From the NCBI GenBank assembly GCA_005217565.1, contig SJCO01000008.1, forward strand, positions 62,001-126,000: 64,000 nucleotides of DNA, written 5' to 3'. Position numbers and translations under genes: made by a program. Of the stretch, positions 26,535 to 34,791 are shown one piece after another (within the stretch, counting starts at the first letter, position 1; each line of letters opens with the position of its first letter). The notes beneath the pieces were generated by a model. The model ran no database searches. It was not told where the DNA came from and saw only the letters and a program-made list of their open reading frames with translations. The stretch comes from Puteibacter caeruleilacunae (GTDB lineage Bacteria; Bacteroidota; Bacteroidia; Bacteroidales; Prolixibacteraceae).

Positions 26535-27224
26535 TTAATAACTAGATTCTGATGATGATACTTCCAAGTTTTCAAAGATTGCTTTTGCTGTACGGATGCC
26601 GATCCCGAAACGAGTTGTTCCTGCCTTGTTCATGGCAAGAATTGTTTCAAGATCGCGCACTCCGCCAGCTGCTTTAACTTGACAAGCATCACCCACAGTT
26701 TCTTTCATTAGCGTTACATTCTCAAGAGTAGCGCCTGTTGGAGCCCAACCTGTTCCTGTTTTTACAAAGGTTACTCCTGCTTCTACACCGATTTGACACG
26801 CTTTTACAATTTCTTCATCGGTAAGGTAGTGGCATTCCAGAATTACTTTTACTGGAATCTCACCTGCTGCCTCTACCACCGATTTTATATCATTTAAAAC
26901 AAGGTCGTATTGTTTTGATTTTAACCAGGCGATATTGATAACCATATCTACCTCGTTAACACCAATCTTGATTAGTTCTTTAGCCTCAGCTACTTTTCCG
27001 GCTGTGGTGGCTCCTCCATCAGGGAAGCCAACAACGCCTCCTACCATTACTTCAGGGTAGTCTTTCACTAACTCAACAAGCATTGGTGTATGGGCTGGAA
27101 GTGCAAATGTGCAGATACAATTGTATTTGATTGCAAATTCTGCTACTTCTTTGATTTCTTCGATAGAACTGTTGGCTTGCACACAACTAAGATCTATCAT
27201 TCTTGCTATTTCTTGAATATTCAT
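26535..27224 (-). CDS. DeoC-family aldolase with atypical phosphate-binding motif
   Basis: A 229-residue TIM-barrel aldolase related to deoxyribose-phosphate aldolase. Seen: Schiff-base Lys in VTFVKTGTGWAP (about residue 167), second Lys in VKAAGGVRDLE (about 196), and the acidic EVDMVINI segment. Deviations: the usual IGTSSG phosphate-binding end is replaced by RFGIGIRTA, and the LETxxL strand reads ILECHYL. The core chemistry, reversible aldol cleavage through a Lys enamine, should be kept, but the substrate may not be deoxyribose-5-phosphate. Between an iron-dependent dehydrogenase and an FGGY kinase it probably cleaves a phosphorylated ketose. Confidence 0.88.
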   Translation of the reverse strand: MNIQEIARMIDLSCVQANSSIEEIKEVAEFAIKYNCICTFALPAHTPMLVELVKDYPEVMVGGVVGFPDGGATTAGKVAEAKELIKIGVNEVDMVINIAWLKSKQYDLVLNDIKSVVEAAGEIPVKVILECHYLTDEEIVKACQIGVEAGVTFVKTGTGWAPTGATLENVTLMKETVGDACQVKAAGGVRDLETILAMNKAGTTRFGIGIRTAKAIFENLEVSSSESSY

Positions 27225-27622
27225 TGTTCTGTTCTTGTTACTGACATTTGCTCACCTAAAGGCGAGCTGATTATTTTTTGGTCATCGCTTTTTTGCTACA
27301 GACATTATCTGCCCTAACGGGCAGGTTCGGCTATCGGCAGGTTCAGCTAACGAATGTGATGTAGGTGTATGTTGAACGCTATTCTTGTCAACCAGAACAC
27401 TCTACTATAAACGCAAGCCTTAGCATTTGAACTCCATGCCCCATGCCCATGCCCCATTCTCTGTGCCCTTTGCCCTTTGCTCCGTGCTCCGTGCCCTTTG
27501 CCGACCATCGCATACTAACGATCACCTTCCAACCTTCCAACCTTTCAACCATATACACGCTTCCAGGTGTTCCGGTCACCATTCTCCGGTTTCCTGTTTC
27601 CTTTTTCCCTGGCGAAGCCGTC
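27225..27622. other. 398-bp intergenic region with short-period repeats
   Basis: No gene seen. A 16-nt-period duplication (GGCAGGTTCGGCTA at 27320, GGCAGGTTCAGCTA at 27336) lies near the aldolase start, and 7/8-mer arrays follow to the dehydrogenase stop. Frames across it only translate repeats. This gap might break the operon, but no terminator or promoter was recognised. Confidence 0.6.
27435..27607. repeat. degenerate heptamer/octamer arrays downstream of dehydrogenase gene
   Basis: Ten near-heptamers at 27435-27503 (units such as CATGCCC, TTTGCCC, CGTGCTC), octamers CCTTCCAA, CCTTCCAA, CCTTTCAA at 27525-27548, and heptamers CGGTTTC, CTGTTTC, CTTTTTC at 27587-27607. AACGATCACCTT at 27517-27528 is shared with 23811-23822. 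Base composition is much richer in C than the surrounding DNA. Confidence 0.8.
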
Positions 27623-28816
27623 CTACAATGCTGCTGTCAGCACTTCCATTACATCGTCTTTCGAAACAACAGGATTACACGCTAGATTTCCGTCGTTTCC
27701 AAAGCTTACTTTCACAACACCATTAAGGATGTCATTCAAATCTTCTTTCTTAATATTAGCCTCTGCTAATGATACTGGTACCTGGATACGCTTCAAGAAT
27801 TCTTTGAATCGGGTGATTCCCTCCTCAATAACCTCTTCTCTGGTTCTTCCAACAGCAAATACCTGCATTACATTGGTTGCAAATCGGTAGTACTGATCAG
27901 CTTTTCTTGCATTGAATGTTTCCATCCATGCAGGCATAAGAATCGACAAAGAAGCTCCGTGTGGTACCTTGTGAAGAGAAGTAAGTACGTGTCCTACCTG
28001 GTGAATAGGTGTCCATGCATCTCCTGGAGATGCCCATCCGTTAATTGCACATGTAGCAGCCCACTGAAGGTGTGAACGAGCAGAGATATTGTTAGGATTC
28101 TCTAATACTTTCTCTACATTATCAATTACTGTGCGCATTACACCTTCCTGGAAGTAATGTTGTAAATCGCTGTCTTCTTCACCATTCAAGTAGATTTCAA
28201 GAACGTGAGAAATAGTATCTGCAGCAGCACATGCTGTTTGATATGCAGGAAGTGTTAACGTTAATTCAGGATCGATAATCGAAACCTTAGGATAAATGCA
28301 AGGACTCCAGATATATGATTTCTCTTTAATTTCATTGTTGCTTACAACAGCACATTGGTTCATTTCACTACCTGTAGCAGGAAGGGTAGGGATCTGAATG
28401 TTTGGAATGGCCTCTGTTGGAGGAACAGCTTTTACATCGTCGTGGCGACTGTATACCATGTTCCAAAGGTCTCCTTCGTAAAGTGCTCCAGCTGCGATGG
28501 CTTTTGATGCATCCATTGCACTTCCTCCACCAATACCAATAACTAGATCTACTTGCTCAGCTTTACAAAGTGCAGCTCCTGCTTCAATTTGTTTGATATC
28601 AGGATTTTCCTCAATCTCGAAGAAATTTACAACCTCAAGACCTTCAGCCTCAAGTAATCCTGTAATTTTCTCAATTAGTGGTTTTAAAAAGCTAAGCTCT
28701 TTGTAAGATACTAAACAAATTTTTGATCCTAATGCTTTTGCTTCTGCACCAATTCGTTTAATTTCTCCGGCGCCAAAGATTACGCGTACCGGATTGTAAT
28801 ATTCAAAATTATTCAT
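27623..28816 (-). CDS. iron-dependent alcohol dehydrogenase, BDH/YqhD-like
   Basis: A 397-residue cytoplasmic NAD(P)-dependent dehydrogenase of the iron-containing family. Seen: N-terminal YYNPVRVIFGAG, dinucleotide-binding GIGGGSAMDASKA (about 95-107), TLPATGSEMN, and the metal ligands in ADTISHVLEIY (Asp, His), IHQVGHVL (His) and HGASL (His). The closest described relatives are NADPH-dependent butanol/aldehyde reductases. In this cluster it could oxidise a polyol to a ketose for the kinase, or reduce the aldehyde released by the aldolase; sequence does not decide. It lies 55 bases after the beta-propeller gene. Confidence 0.93.
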   Translation of the reverse strand: MNNFEYYNPVRVIFGAGEIKRIGAEAKALGSKICLVSYKELSFLKPLIEKITGLLEAEGLEVVNFFEIEENPDIKQIEAGAALCKAEQVDLVIGIGGGSAMDASKAIAAGALYEGDLWNMVYSRHDDVKAVPPTEAIPNIQIPTLPATGSEMNQCAVVSNNEIKEKSYIWSPCIYPKVSIIDPELTLTLPAYQTACAAADTISHVLEIYLNGEEDSDLQHYFQEGVMRTVIDNVEKVLENPNNISARSHLQWAATCAINGWASPGDAWTPIHQVGHVLTSLHKVPHGASLSILMPAWMETFNARKADQYYRFATNVMQVFAVGRTREEVIEEGITRFKEFLKRIQVPVSLAEANIKKEDLNDILNGVVKVSFGNDGNLACNPVVSKDDVMEVLTAAL

Positions 28817-28871
28817 GCTGTATGTTTTTAGATTATTGTATCGTTATGGTGTGTTCTTGTTGTTTTATTAA

Positions 28872-29726
28872 TTACAATGCTTGGATATTAGTGCAACTAT
28901 AAGTCTCTTCTGCATTGGTGTATTTCCAGGTAACTTTTTTGTCTTTTGTTACCTTGAAAAGAGGAACTCCTTTATGATAAGGTCTGTGACCAAGCCAGTT
29001 GCAAATCAGTACATCTCCATTGTCAAGAAACTGAAATCCTGTTAAGTGATAAACTCCCAACTCAGGATGTGCTTTGGTATCGAATTCCCAAATCAATTTC
29101 CCATTTTTGTCATAAACTGATATAGCATATTGATCAGATATGGCAGTTTGTCCATGCTTTAGGCGCTGCGCCATATAAACATGATTCGGACGCTTGATTT
29201 CTTTAATTACTTCCCCTTTGGCGTTGTATTCTCTAACAGTTTTATCAGCATAGTGAGCAACCAGGTAATTGCCGTTTTTTAGTTTGCGAGCGTTACGAAA
29301 ACAGGTGTGTCCACCGTGGTCGAAGGTTAGGGGAATGGTTTTCTTAATGTCTCCTGTTGCAGAAACTTCAATGAGGCGACCCTTGGTACATTCTCCAATA
29401 AGGAATAAATCTTTCTTTAGGGGCTGACAAGCGAATACTTCACTTTCGGTGTCGTATTTAAAAGTTACCTCACCTGATGGAGTGATAAGCTCGGCGCCAT
29501 AGTTTCTGTTGTAGAATACCGAACCATTCTTTAGCTGCCATGCATCGTAAGTATTCTTTGCATCAATCTTTCTAATGATGTTAAAATCATTATCCAAAAG
29601 AAGGACCTTGTTGACTTCTGATGCTGTAATTAGGTATGCAGCTTCTTTGTTTTTTGCCTTTTCTGAAGCGTTGGTTGTCAGAAAAAAGAGCGTAGCAATG
29701 GCTATTATGAATAGATTTTTACTCAT
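28872..29726 (-). CDS. secreted beta-propeller protein of the redox cluster
   Basis: A 284-residue protein with signal peptide MSKNLFIIAIATLFFLTTNAS. Repeats such as YLITASEVNKVLLLDNDFNIIRKI, NGSVFYNRNYGAELITPSGEVTFKY and GKLIWEFDTKAHPELGVYHLTGFQFLDNGDVLICNWLGH give a six-bladed PQQ-like/arylsulfotransferase-like propeller. No catalytic residues can be assigned. It sits between the diheme cytochrome and the alcohol dehydrogenase, joining the periplasmic and cytoplasmic halves of the cluster. It could bind substrate or be a catalytic partner of the cytochromes; neither is proven. Confidence 0.8.
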   Translation of the reverse strand: MSKNLFIIAIATLFFLTTNASEKAKNKEAAYLITASEVNKVLLLDNDFNIIRKIDAKNTYDAWQLKNGSVFYNRNYGAELITPSGEVTFKYDTESEVFACQPLKKDLFLIGECTKGRLIEVSATGDIKKTIPLTFDHGGHTCFRNARKLKNGNYLVAHYADKTVREYNAKGEVIKEIKRPNHVYMAQRLKHGQTAISDQYAISVYDKNGKLIWEFDTKAHPELGVYHLTGFQFLDNGDVLICNWLGHRPYHKGVPLFKVTKDKKVTWKYTNAEETYSCTNIQAL

Positions 29727-29741
29727 AACTAATTGAATTTT

Positions 29742-29769
29742 AGAGAGGAAGGTTAAAAGCTTCCTCTCT
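29742..29769 (-). other. intra-operon hairpin after cytochrome gene
   Basis: A perfect 10-bp stem AGAGAGGAAG (29742-29751) with CTTCCTCTCT (29760-29769) and an 8-nt loop lies between the cytochrome and propeller genes. No T-run follows on the minus strand, so it may stabilise or process the transcript rather than end it. Confidence 0.5.
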
Positions 29770-29786
29770 TGATTATATCCGTTATA

Positions 29787-31622
29787 TTAAAGTGATAAAC
29801 AGTAATTAATTAAGTCGTTTAATTCTTGTTCTGAAAGATCTGATGTATTACCATGCTTTTGTTCTTTGTTGTAAGTGGTAAATACTTCATGCAGATTCTT
29901 GGCTTTACCATTGTAAAGGTATGGTGCAGTACGCCATATCTCTACTAATGTTGGAGTATCGAACTTTCTGCCTGCTTCAAGGCCTGCTCCAGTTCCTACA
30001 TCGTATTTCTTCATATTGGTGTAATAATCACCAGAGTGACAGTGTGCACATCCTGCCTTCTCGAAGATCTTTTTACCATTCTGTGCCGACTGACTAAGCT
30101 TTGCATCGTTTAAAATCGGACTAGGTACTGGCTTCAGACTTTTCAAGTAATCATCAATCGCGCTGTAAACTTCCTGTGGTTGTACGGTAAACAAAATGTG
30201 TTCTACTCCTGCACGTACAGCTCCTTCAGCATCAGCACGTACTCCTGTAATCATTGATGGAGGGGTAACGTGTGCGAAGATCATACTTTTTGTGTTCTTT
30301 GGATTACCAATACCATCATTCATGTTATCCCAGTTTAATGCGTCAACGCGAGCCTCACCAGGGTGACAACTTGTACAACTTTGCCAGTGCTGCTTACACA
30401 TTGCTGCATCATTGAAATAAATCTCTCCTTGTCGGATGGTGGTCATTGGTGCTTGTTTTCCAAGGCTAATTGCTGTTTGGTTGTTAGCATCAGCAAGTGA
30501 AACTTCTTTAATGTTACCATCGAAATACATCGAAACATAAAGCTGATTCTTTGCCGCTACAATACTTCTGGCTCCTTGTCCGTTAAGTGAAACTCTTTTT
30601 CGGATATCCTGCAAGAAACTTAAGTCGTCTTGAATAGAAGCTAATGAGGTTGCATACCACGACTTGCTAACACTACCTGTTTTACATTTTTCAATGCGTT
30701 GGTGTAGTGCCTGACGGTTGATAATACTTACTTCATTTGTTCCTGAATGAGTTACAAATAACTGATTTCCATCTTTCGAACAAGCTACATCGTATGGATT
30801 GGCAGCTCCTCTGTCAAGATCATCAAGCATTACTGTACATAGGTAACTGTTGCTTGTCAAATCGATAATACTTAGCGCATTGGTGTTGATCCATCCTCGT
30901 TCTACCTGGTTTGTTGGTACCTGGTAGCGAGCTAAAATATGCGTGATGTAGGCATATTTATTGTCTGGAGATATGGTTACCTTATGTAGCGCATTGGCAC
31001 CATTAGGTAGTGCAATTTGTGCAAGTAATGAAAGATTCTTAGCATCATAGATTGCTACTTTAGCAGAGTGATATACGTCGATTGCACTACTCGATGGAAG
31101 ATAGTTAGCCACCACTAACTTGTCGTTATTCGATGTTAGTGCAAGTGAATATGGTTCTCTGTCAACGCTAACTTGCTTTGTTACCTTGAATGCAATAAGA
31201 TCGATGCTTGCAATGGCATTGTTAAAGCGGTCAGCAATAAACATTGTTTTTCCATCTTTCGTGATTGCTGGAGCCATAGGAGTATGCCCAACATTTAAGG
31301 TGCGTGCTATTGAGTTGTCAGCTAAATTGATCTCAATAAGTTGCCCTTTTGCCTCTGCAAGCGTACAGTATAGTTTGCTGTTATCATTTGATAATACCAA
31401 TCCTCCAGGCTTACCAGCTACATCAATTTTGCTGATGTTACGGTTGTTTTGCCCATCAACAATAATGATTTGATTGGAGGTTTCATCTGCTACATACAAC
31501 AGTTGCTTATCTGCATTGTACACCATTGAGTTAGGTGAGATAAAACCGCCCGACTGAGAGGTGCAGCTGAACATTGCTAGTATGCAGATTAGACTATATA
31601 TGAATTTTCTTATTTTCATCAT
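29787..31622 (-). CDS. YVTN beta-propeller / diheme cytochrome c lipoprotein (MauG/CCP-like C-terminus)
   Basis: About 611 residues. The start at 31622 gives MMKIRKFIYSLICILAMFSC with lipobox MFSC; a longer frame from 31691 overlaps the upstream gene and hides this signal. Residues about 30-380 are a YVTN-type seven-bladed propeller (VYNADKQLLYVADETSNQIIIVD, KLVVANYLPSSSAIDVYH). The C-terminal 230 residues carry two heme sites CTSCH (about 415) and CAHCH (about 525) in a cytochrome-c-peroxidase/MauG-like fold with TPTLVEIWRTAPYLYNG. Periplasmic electron transfer or oxidation is expected. It lies 43 bases after the HzsA-related gene. Confidence 0.88.
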   Translation of the reverse strand: MMKIRKFIYSLICILAMFSCTSQSGGFISPNSMVYNADKQLLYVADETSNQIIIVDGQNNRNISKIDVAGKPGGLVLSNDNSKLYCTLAEAKGQLIEINLADNSIARTLNVGHTPMAPAITKDGKTMFIADRFNNAIASIDLIAFKVTKQVSVDREPYSLALTSNNDKLVVANYLPSSSAIDVYHSAKVAIYDAKNLSLLAQIALPNGANALHKVTISPDNKYAYITHILARYQVPTNQVERGWINTNALSIIDLTSNSYLCTVMLDDLDRGAANPYDVACSKDGNQLFVTHSGTNEVSIINRQALHQRIEKCKTGSVSKSWYATSLASIQDDLSFLQDIRKRVSLNGQGARSIVAAKNQLYVSMYFDGNIKEVSLADANNQTAISLGKQAPMTTIRQGEIYFNDAAMCKQHWQSCTSCHPGEARVDALNWDNMNDGIGNPKNTKSMIFAHVTPPSMITGVRADAEGAVRAGVEHILFTVQPQEVYSAIDDYLKSLKPVPSPILNDAKLSQSAQNGKKIFEKAGCAHCHSGDYYTNMKKYDVGTGAGLEAGRKFDTPTLVEIWRTAPYLYNGKAKNLHEVFTTYNKEQKHGNTSDLSEQELNDLINYCLSL

Positions 31623-31627
31623 TCGAA

Positions 31628-31655
31628 GATTTTTAGATTTAAAGATTTTCTGATT
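31628..31655 (-). repeat. AATC-phased octamer leader, four units
   Basis: Plus-strand GATT at 31628, 31636, 31644 and 31652, exactly 8 nt apart (a further one at 31664 is out of phase), directly upstream of the cytochrome start at 31622. The array supports that start over the upstream ATG. Confidence 0.78.
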
Positions 31656-31665
31656 AGCAATTTGA

Positions 31666-34560
31666 TTATTTCTGACTAAGCTCTGGATCATAGTGCTTAC
31701 CGCCTTCCAAAATTGCTTTTCGGTTTTCCATCTCTTGATCTTTTCTGTACTTATATTTATCCAAACGCTGTTGATCTTTAGGAGAAGGAATAAATCCTTT
31801 CATATCTAATCGTGGATGCTTTTGCAATTGTTCTTTTCCTTTTTGGATAATTGCCAATGCTTCTTTGTACTCATCAGATTTCTTGTTTCTGATGTTCTTT
31901 AAACAAGGACTAAGTGCTGGTCTCTCAAAGCTTATCTGTGCTCCTAGTCTACGTCCATGACCTCCTAAGTGACCAAAATTAACCTTTGTAAGTTGTCCTA
32001 ATCTATTTAAATCTTTCTGAGAAATAGGGCTTCTTCCTACAGTATTATCTGGGTATGCTGAAATGAAATCAGAATAGTATACTGCATTCAGGTCGATCCA
32101 GGTTGTCAGGATTTCCATTTCTTCAGTGGTCAGCTTCACATTTCCATGACCTTTCTTAATCATCTTGATCATTTTACTAGGATGTGATCCCCAAGAGTAA
32201 GCCTCCTGAATTGCAGCAGGACCAGCTCCGACAGTCTTGATCGCTCTCTTCATGTGTAAGTCGATATATGCTGCATTGAAATATGGGTTTCTATCGCCAG
32301 CCAAAAGAAGTTTCTTACCAGCCTTCTTGTTGAAGTCGTGACATTGTACACAGTGCTTATTAAGTACTGGCTGTACCTCTTCCATGAATCCAAACTGACG
32401 AACTCCTCCGTGCCATCCATTTAGCTTCTGAGGTGCTTTGGCCAATGCCATTGCTGTGTAGTTATTGCTTGATGGAGGTGCCATTCTTCTATCATCGTGA
32501 CAACCAATACATCCTAATGTTTCACCTGAATGTACCATGGTTCCACTACGCATCGATTGAATCATCATCTTGTTTTCATCCAATAACTGGAAGTATACGT
32601 AGGCATCAGCAGGTACTTCAACATATGCCGATCCATCTTCTTCAACAGGTACGGTTCCTAAAATCTTTTTACACTCAAAACTGTGCCAGTTCATTGCAGG
32701 ACGATGAACTCCTTGTCCGTTCCATGCTGGACCTGTCCAACTTTTCTTCTCTACTGATTCAACTACTCTAAGGTATTTTACTGTTCCTGGCTTAACACCT
32801 TTCATGTGAGTACCTTGGTATACATTCTGTACGTAGAATTTACCAGTCTGCGTTTTATAGTTACGCTTGTCTTCAATCTGTTGTTCTTTAGCACGTGGCT
32901 TGATAGGTACAGGATCATAACATCCATGTCCTTCAGTATGAATCAGCTGTTCGTTTCCAAACATGTCGACAAGGTATAATCCCATCTTTTCACCAACACC
33001 AATTGTTCTTGAACACAAGAAGTAGGTGTCATCCAATGGGAATGGGTCCTCGTATAGTGGTTTTACACGCTTAAATGTATCCCAGTTTCCTTTGTCAACC
33101 AAGTCTCTTGCCCATGAAGGCCAGGTACGCTCGATAGCTTGTTTCCCATCCATCCCTTTATTACGGTTGATGATACCTAGCGCTCCCCAAGGACGGTCGT
33201 GACATGATCCTAGCAATGCAAGTACTTTATCGGTTCCCGGAATTGGTCGTGCATCAATGTATCCTCCAGGAGAATTAGTGTTATTACCAAAGTAGATGGC
33301 TTGATTAGTTCCATCAGGATTCATTGTCCAAAGACCTTGAGCATCTCCAAAGTTTCTGTCTACATACTCCCAGCGGTCATACAAAATACGTCCGTCAGGC
33401 ATAATAGTACTGTGTCCTTCGAAAAGTGTACTTTTTCCTAACTGGGTAACGTTAGCTCCGTCATCTTCCATTCTAAACAGGTTACCCATGATGTGTACAT
33501 TACACATACAGTATTTGGGCTCTCTTGTTGAGGTAAATACAATATCACCATCAGGAAGATACTGAGGATCGATATCAGCAACACCTACAGCAGAAGTCAG
33601 CTGTTTGATGTTTGCGCCATTCGCATCCATCTTGTAGATGTGGTAATCTTCTTCAATGTTGTTACGCATAGAGAATACAATCTCTTTTCCGTCGTAGCGT
33701 ACTTCAGGATCACGAACAATACCATCGGTAGTCTCGATAAGCGTAGTTATCTTTCCTCCTTTTTTCAAATCGATAACTTTCATTGCTGCACCAGGCGTGA
33801 AGCTATTTGTATTAATCTCATCGGTTTGGAAAAGAGTAGCGGTATTATGGTGATCAGGTTGGTATTGTTTTCTTGTAATGAAAACAATTGGTGCTTCAGT
33901 TACCAATGGATTCGATAAAAGTGCTTCTTTCTTTAGCTTACTGTATTCAGCAACAAAACCAGGCAGTGAACTTAGTGTTTCAGGAGCCGTTTTGTCGATC
34001 ATCGCTTTTACTTTGCTATATGATTGCTCTAGTGTTGAAAGCGACGCAATAAATTTGTCTCCTTTGTATTGTTTTGGGTAACGACTGCTTATATTGTTTA
34101 TTGCAGCTTTTAGATTGGCAATATTGATTTCGCTAAAATCTTTAAGATCTTGTTTGAAAGTTACCATTTCACTGAAAAGCTCCAATTGCAGAGTCGATCC
34201 CTGTGTCTGCTTAATTTTATCTTTAAATACCTTATCAAATGGTTTTACCTGATCGGTATATTTTGATAGAATTTGTTTAGTAGTTTTTTCAGTGTCTTTT
34301 CCTTTTATGTAATTAGAGAGTTGATCTCCTTTTACAGTCTGGAATAGGGCCTGAGTTTTATATGGGAATTCAGACATTAATTTTTCAAAAATAACCTTAA
34401 GCGTACTATCCGTTGGTGCTGCTTGATATTCTTTTTGCACCATGGTTAGATAATCCCCGAAGGGTGCTTTCCCCTTTTGCTCATTATTCGAACTACATGC
34501 TATCACAGATAAGCAAATTAGTAATCCAAATAGTCTCCAATAGTTTCTTCTTTTGATCAT
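31666..34560 (-). CDS. HzsA-related diheme lipoprotein with PD40 propeller
   Basis: A 964-residue lipoprotein (lipobox VIAC near residue 22). Residues about 60-230 are helical. Residues about 240-480 are TolB/PD40 propeller repeats (GGKITTLIETTDGIVRDPEVRYDGKEIVFSMR; DGDIVFTSTREPKYCMCNVHIMGNLFRM), the pattern of hydrazine-synthase alpha-like (HzsA-related) proteins. Two c-type heme sites follow: CIGCH (about 685) and CVQCH (about 738). Hydrazine synthesis is not implied; HzsA-related proteins are widespread outside anammox with unknown roles. A periplasmic redox enzyme or electron carrier acting with the next gene's cytochrome is likely. First gene of the cluster, with a strong promoter. Confidence 0.85.
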   Translation of the reverse strand: MIKRRNYWRLFGLLICLSVIACSSNNEQKGKAPFGDYLTMVQKEYQAAPTDSTLKVIFEKLMSEFPYKTQALFQTVKGDQLSNYIKGKDTEKTTKQILSKYTDQVKPFDKVFKDKIKQTQGSTLQLELFSEMVTFKQDLKDFSEINIANLKAAINNISSRYPKQYKGDKFIASLSTLEQSYSKVKAMIDKTAPETLSSLPGFVAEYSKLKKEALLSNPLVTEAPIVFITRKQYQPDHHNTATLFQTDEINTNSFTPGAAMKVIDLKKGGKITTLIETTDGIVRDPEVRYDGKEIVFSMRNNIEEDYHIYKMDANGANIKQLTSAVGVADIDPQYLPDGDIVFTSTREPKYCMCNVHIMGNLFRMEDDGANVTQLGKSTLFEGHSTIMPDGRILYDRWEYVDRNFGDAQGLWTMNPDGTNQAIYFGNNTNSPGGYIDARPIPGTDKVLALLGSCHDRPWGALGIINRNKGMDGKQAIERTWPSWARDLVDKGNWDTFKRVKPLYEDPFPLDDTYFLCSRTIGVGEKMGLYLVDMFGNEQLIHTEGHGCYDPVPIKPRAKEQQIEDKRNYKTQTGKFYVQNVYQGTHMKGVKPGTVKYLRVVESVEKKSWTGPAWNGQGVHRPAMNWHSFECKKILGTVPVEEDGSAYVEVPADAYVYFQLLDENKMMIQSMRSGTMVHSGETLGCIGCHDDRRMAPPSSNNYTAMALAKAPQKLNGWHGGVRQFGFMEEVQPVLNKHCVQCHDFNKKAGKKLLLAGDRNPYFNAAYIDLHMKRAIKTVGAGPAAIQEAYSWGSHPSKMIKMIKKGHGNVKLTTEEMEILTTWIDLNAVYYSDFISAYPDNTVGRSPISQKDLNRLGQLTKVNFGHLGGHGRRLGAQISFERPALSPCLKNIRNKKSDEYKEALAIIQKGKEQLQKHPRLDMKGFIPSPKDQQRLDKYKYRKDQEMENRKAILEGGKHYDPELSQK

Positions 34561-34598
34561 TATCTAGTTGTGTTAATTCTTACCTTGGTTTCTGAAAT

Positions 34599-34631
34599 CA
34601 AAGATATTATATTGTATATCGTATCTCAAAA
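34599..34631 (-). promoter_or_regulatory. promoter of the HzsA-related/cytochrome cluster
   Basis: On the minus strand TATCTTTG (34606-34599) fits TAnnTTTG exactly and TTTTG (34631-34627) lies 20 nt upstream as the -33 box. The start site is predicted near 34592, about 32 nt before the ATG at 34560. The inverted repeat GTATCT-CAAA-AGATAC (34621-34636) covers the -33 box. Confidence 0.75.
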
Positions 34632-34648
34632 GATACATGTTTCAGAAT

Positions 34649-34690
34649 GCCAGATGAATGTTGCAATTTGCCTGATAAATGTTGCAAATT
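34649..34690. promoter_or_regulatory. two tandem 21-bp direct repeats, probable HTCS operator
   Basis: Units 34649-34669 and 34670-34690 agree at 18 of 21 bases; both begin GCC, contain the core AATGTTGCAA and end TT. The 21-bp period is two DNA turns, the spacing expected of two AraC-type domains side by side. The pair begins 18 bp upstream of the -33 box of the cluster promoter, a good place for activation, and lies between the regulator and its presumed target. Confidence 0.65.
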
Positions 34691-34756
34691 ACCATTTTAT
34701 AGTGGATTAGCGGCTGTTATTGATCATAAAAACAAGGTTTGAATGGCTTTTTTTTA

Positions 34757-34764
34757 TAAGTTTG
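34757..34764 (+). promoter_or_regulatory. possible -7 box for the HTCS regulator
   Basis: TAAGTTTG matches TAnnTTTG; the nearest TTTG upstream is only 15 nt away, so the -33 box is poor. A start near 34771 would fit translation from 34792 but not from the earlier ATG at 34720. Confidence 0.35.
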
Positions 34765-34791
34765 ATTCCAGAACGAGAGGGGATTTTTCCT

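Noticed and set aside
27388-27890. small frames across the dehydrogenase 3' end
   Set aside because: They cover the 7/8-mer arrays or run antisense to the dehydrogenase.
31666-34560. true hydrazine synthase and anammox metabolism
   Set aside because: Only the HzsA-related propeller/heme layout is shared; HzsB/C and other anammox genes are absent and the organism type does not fit.
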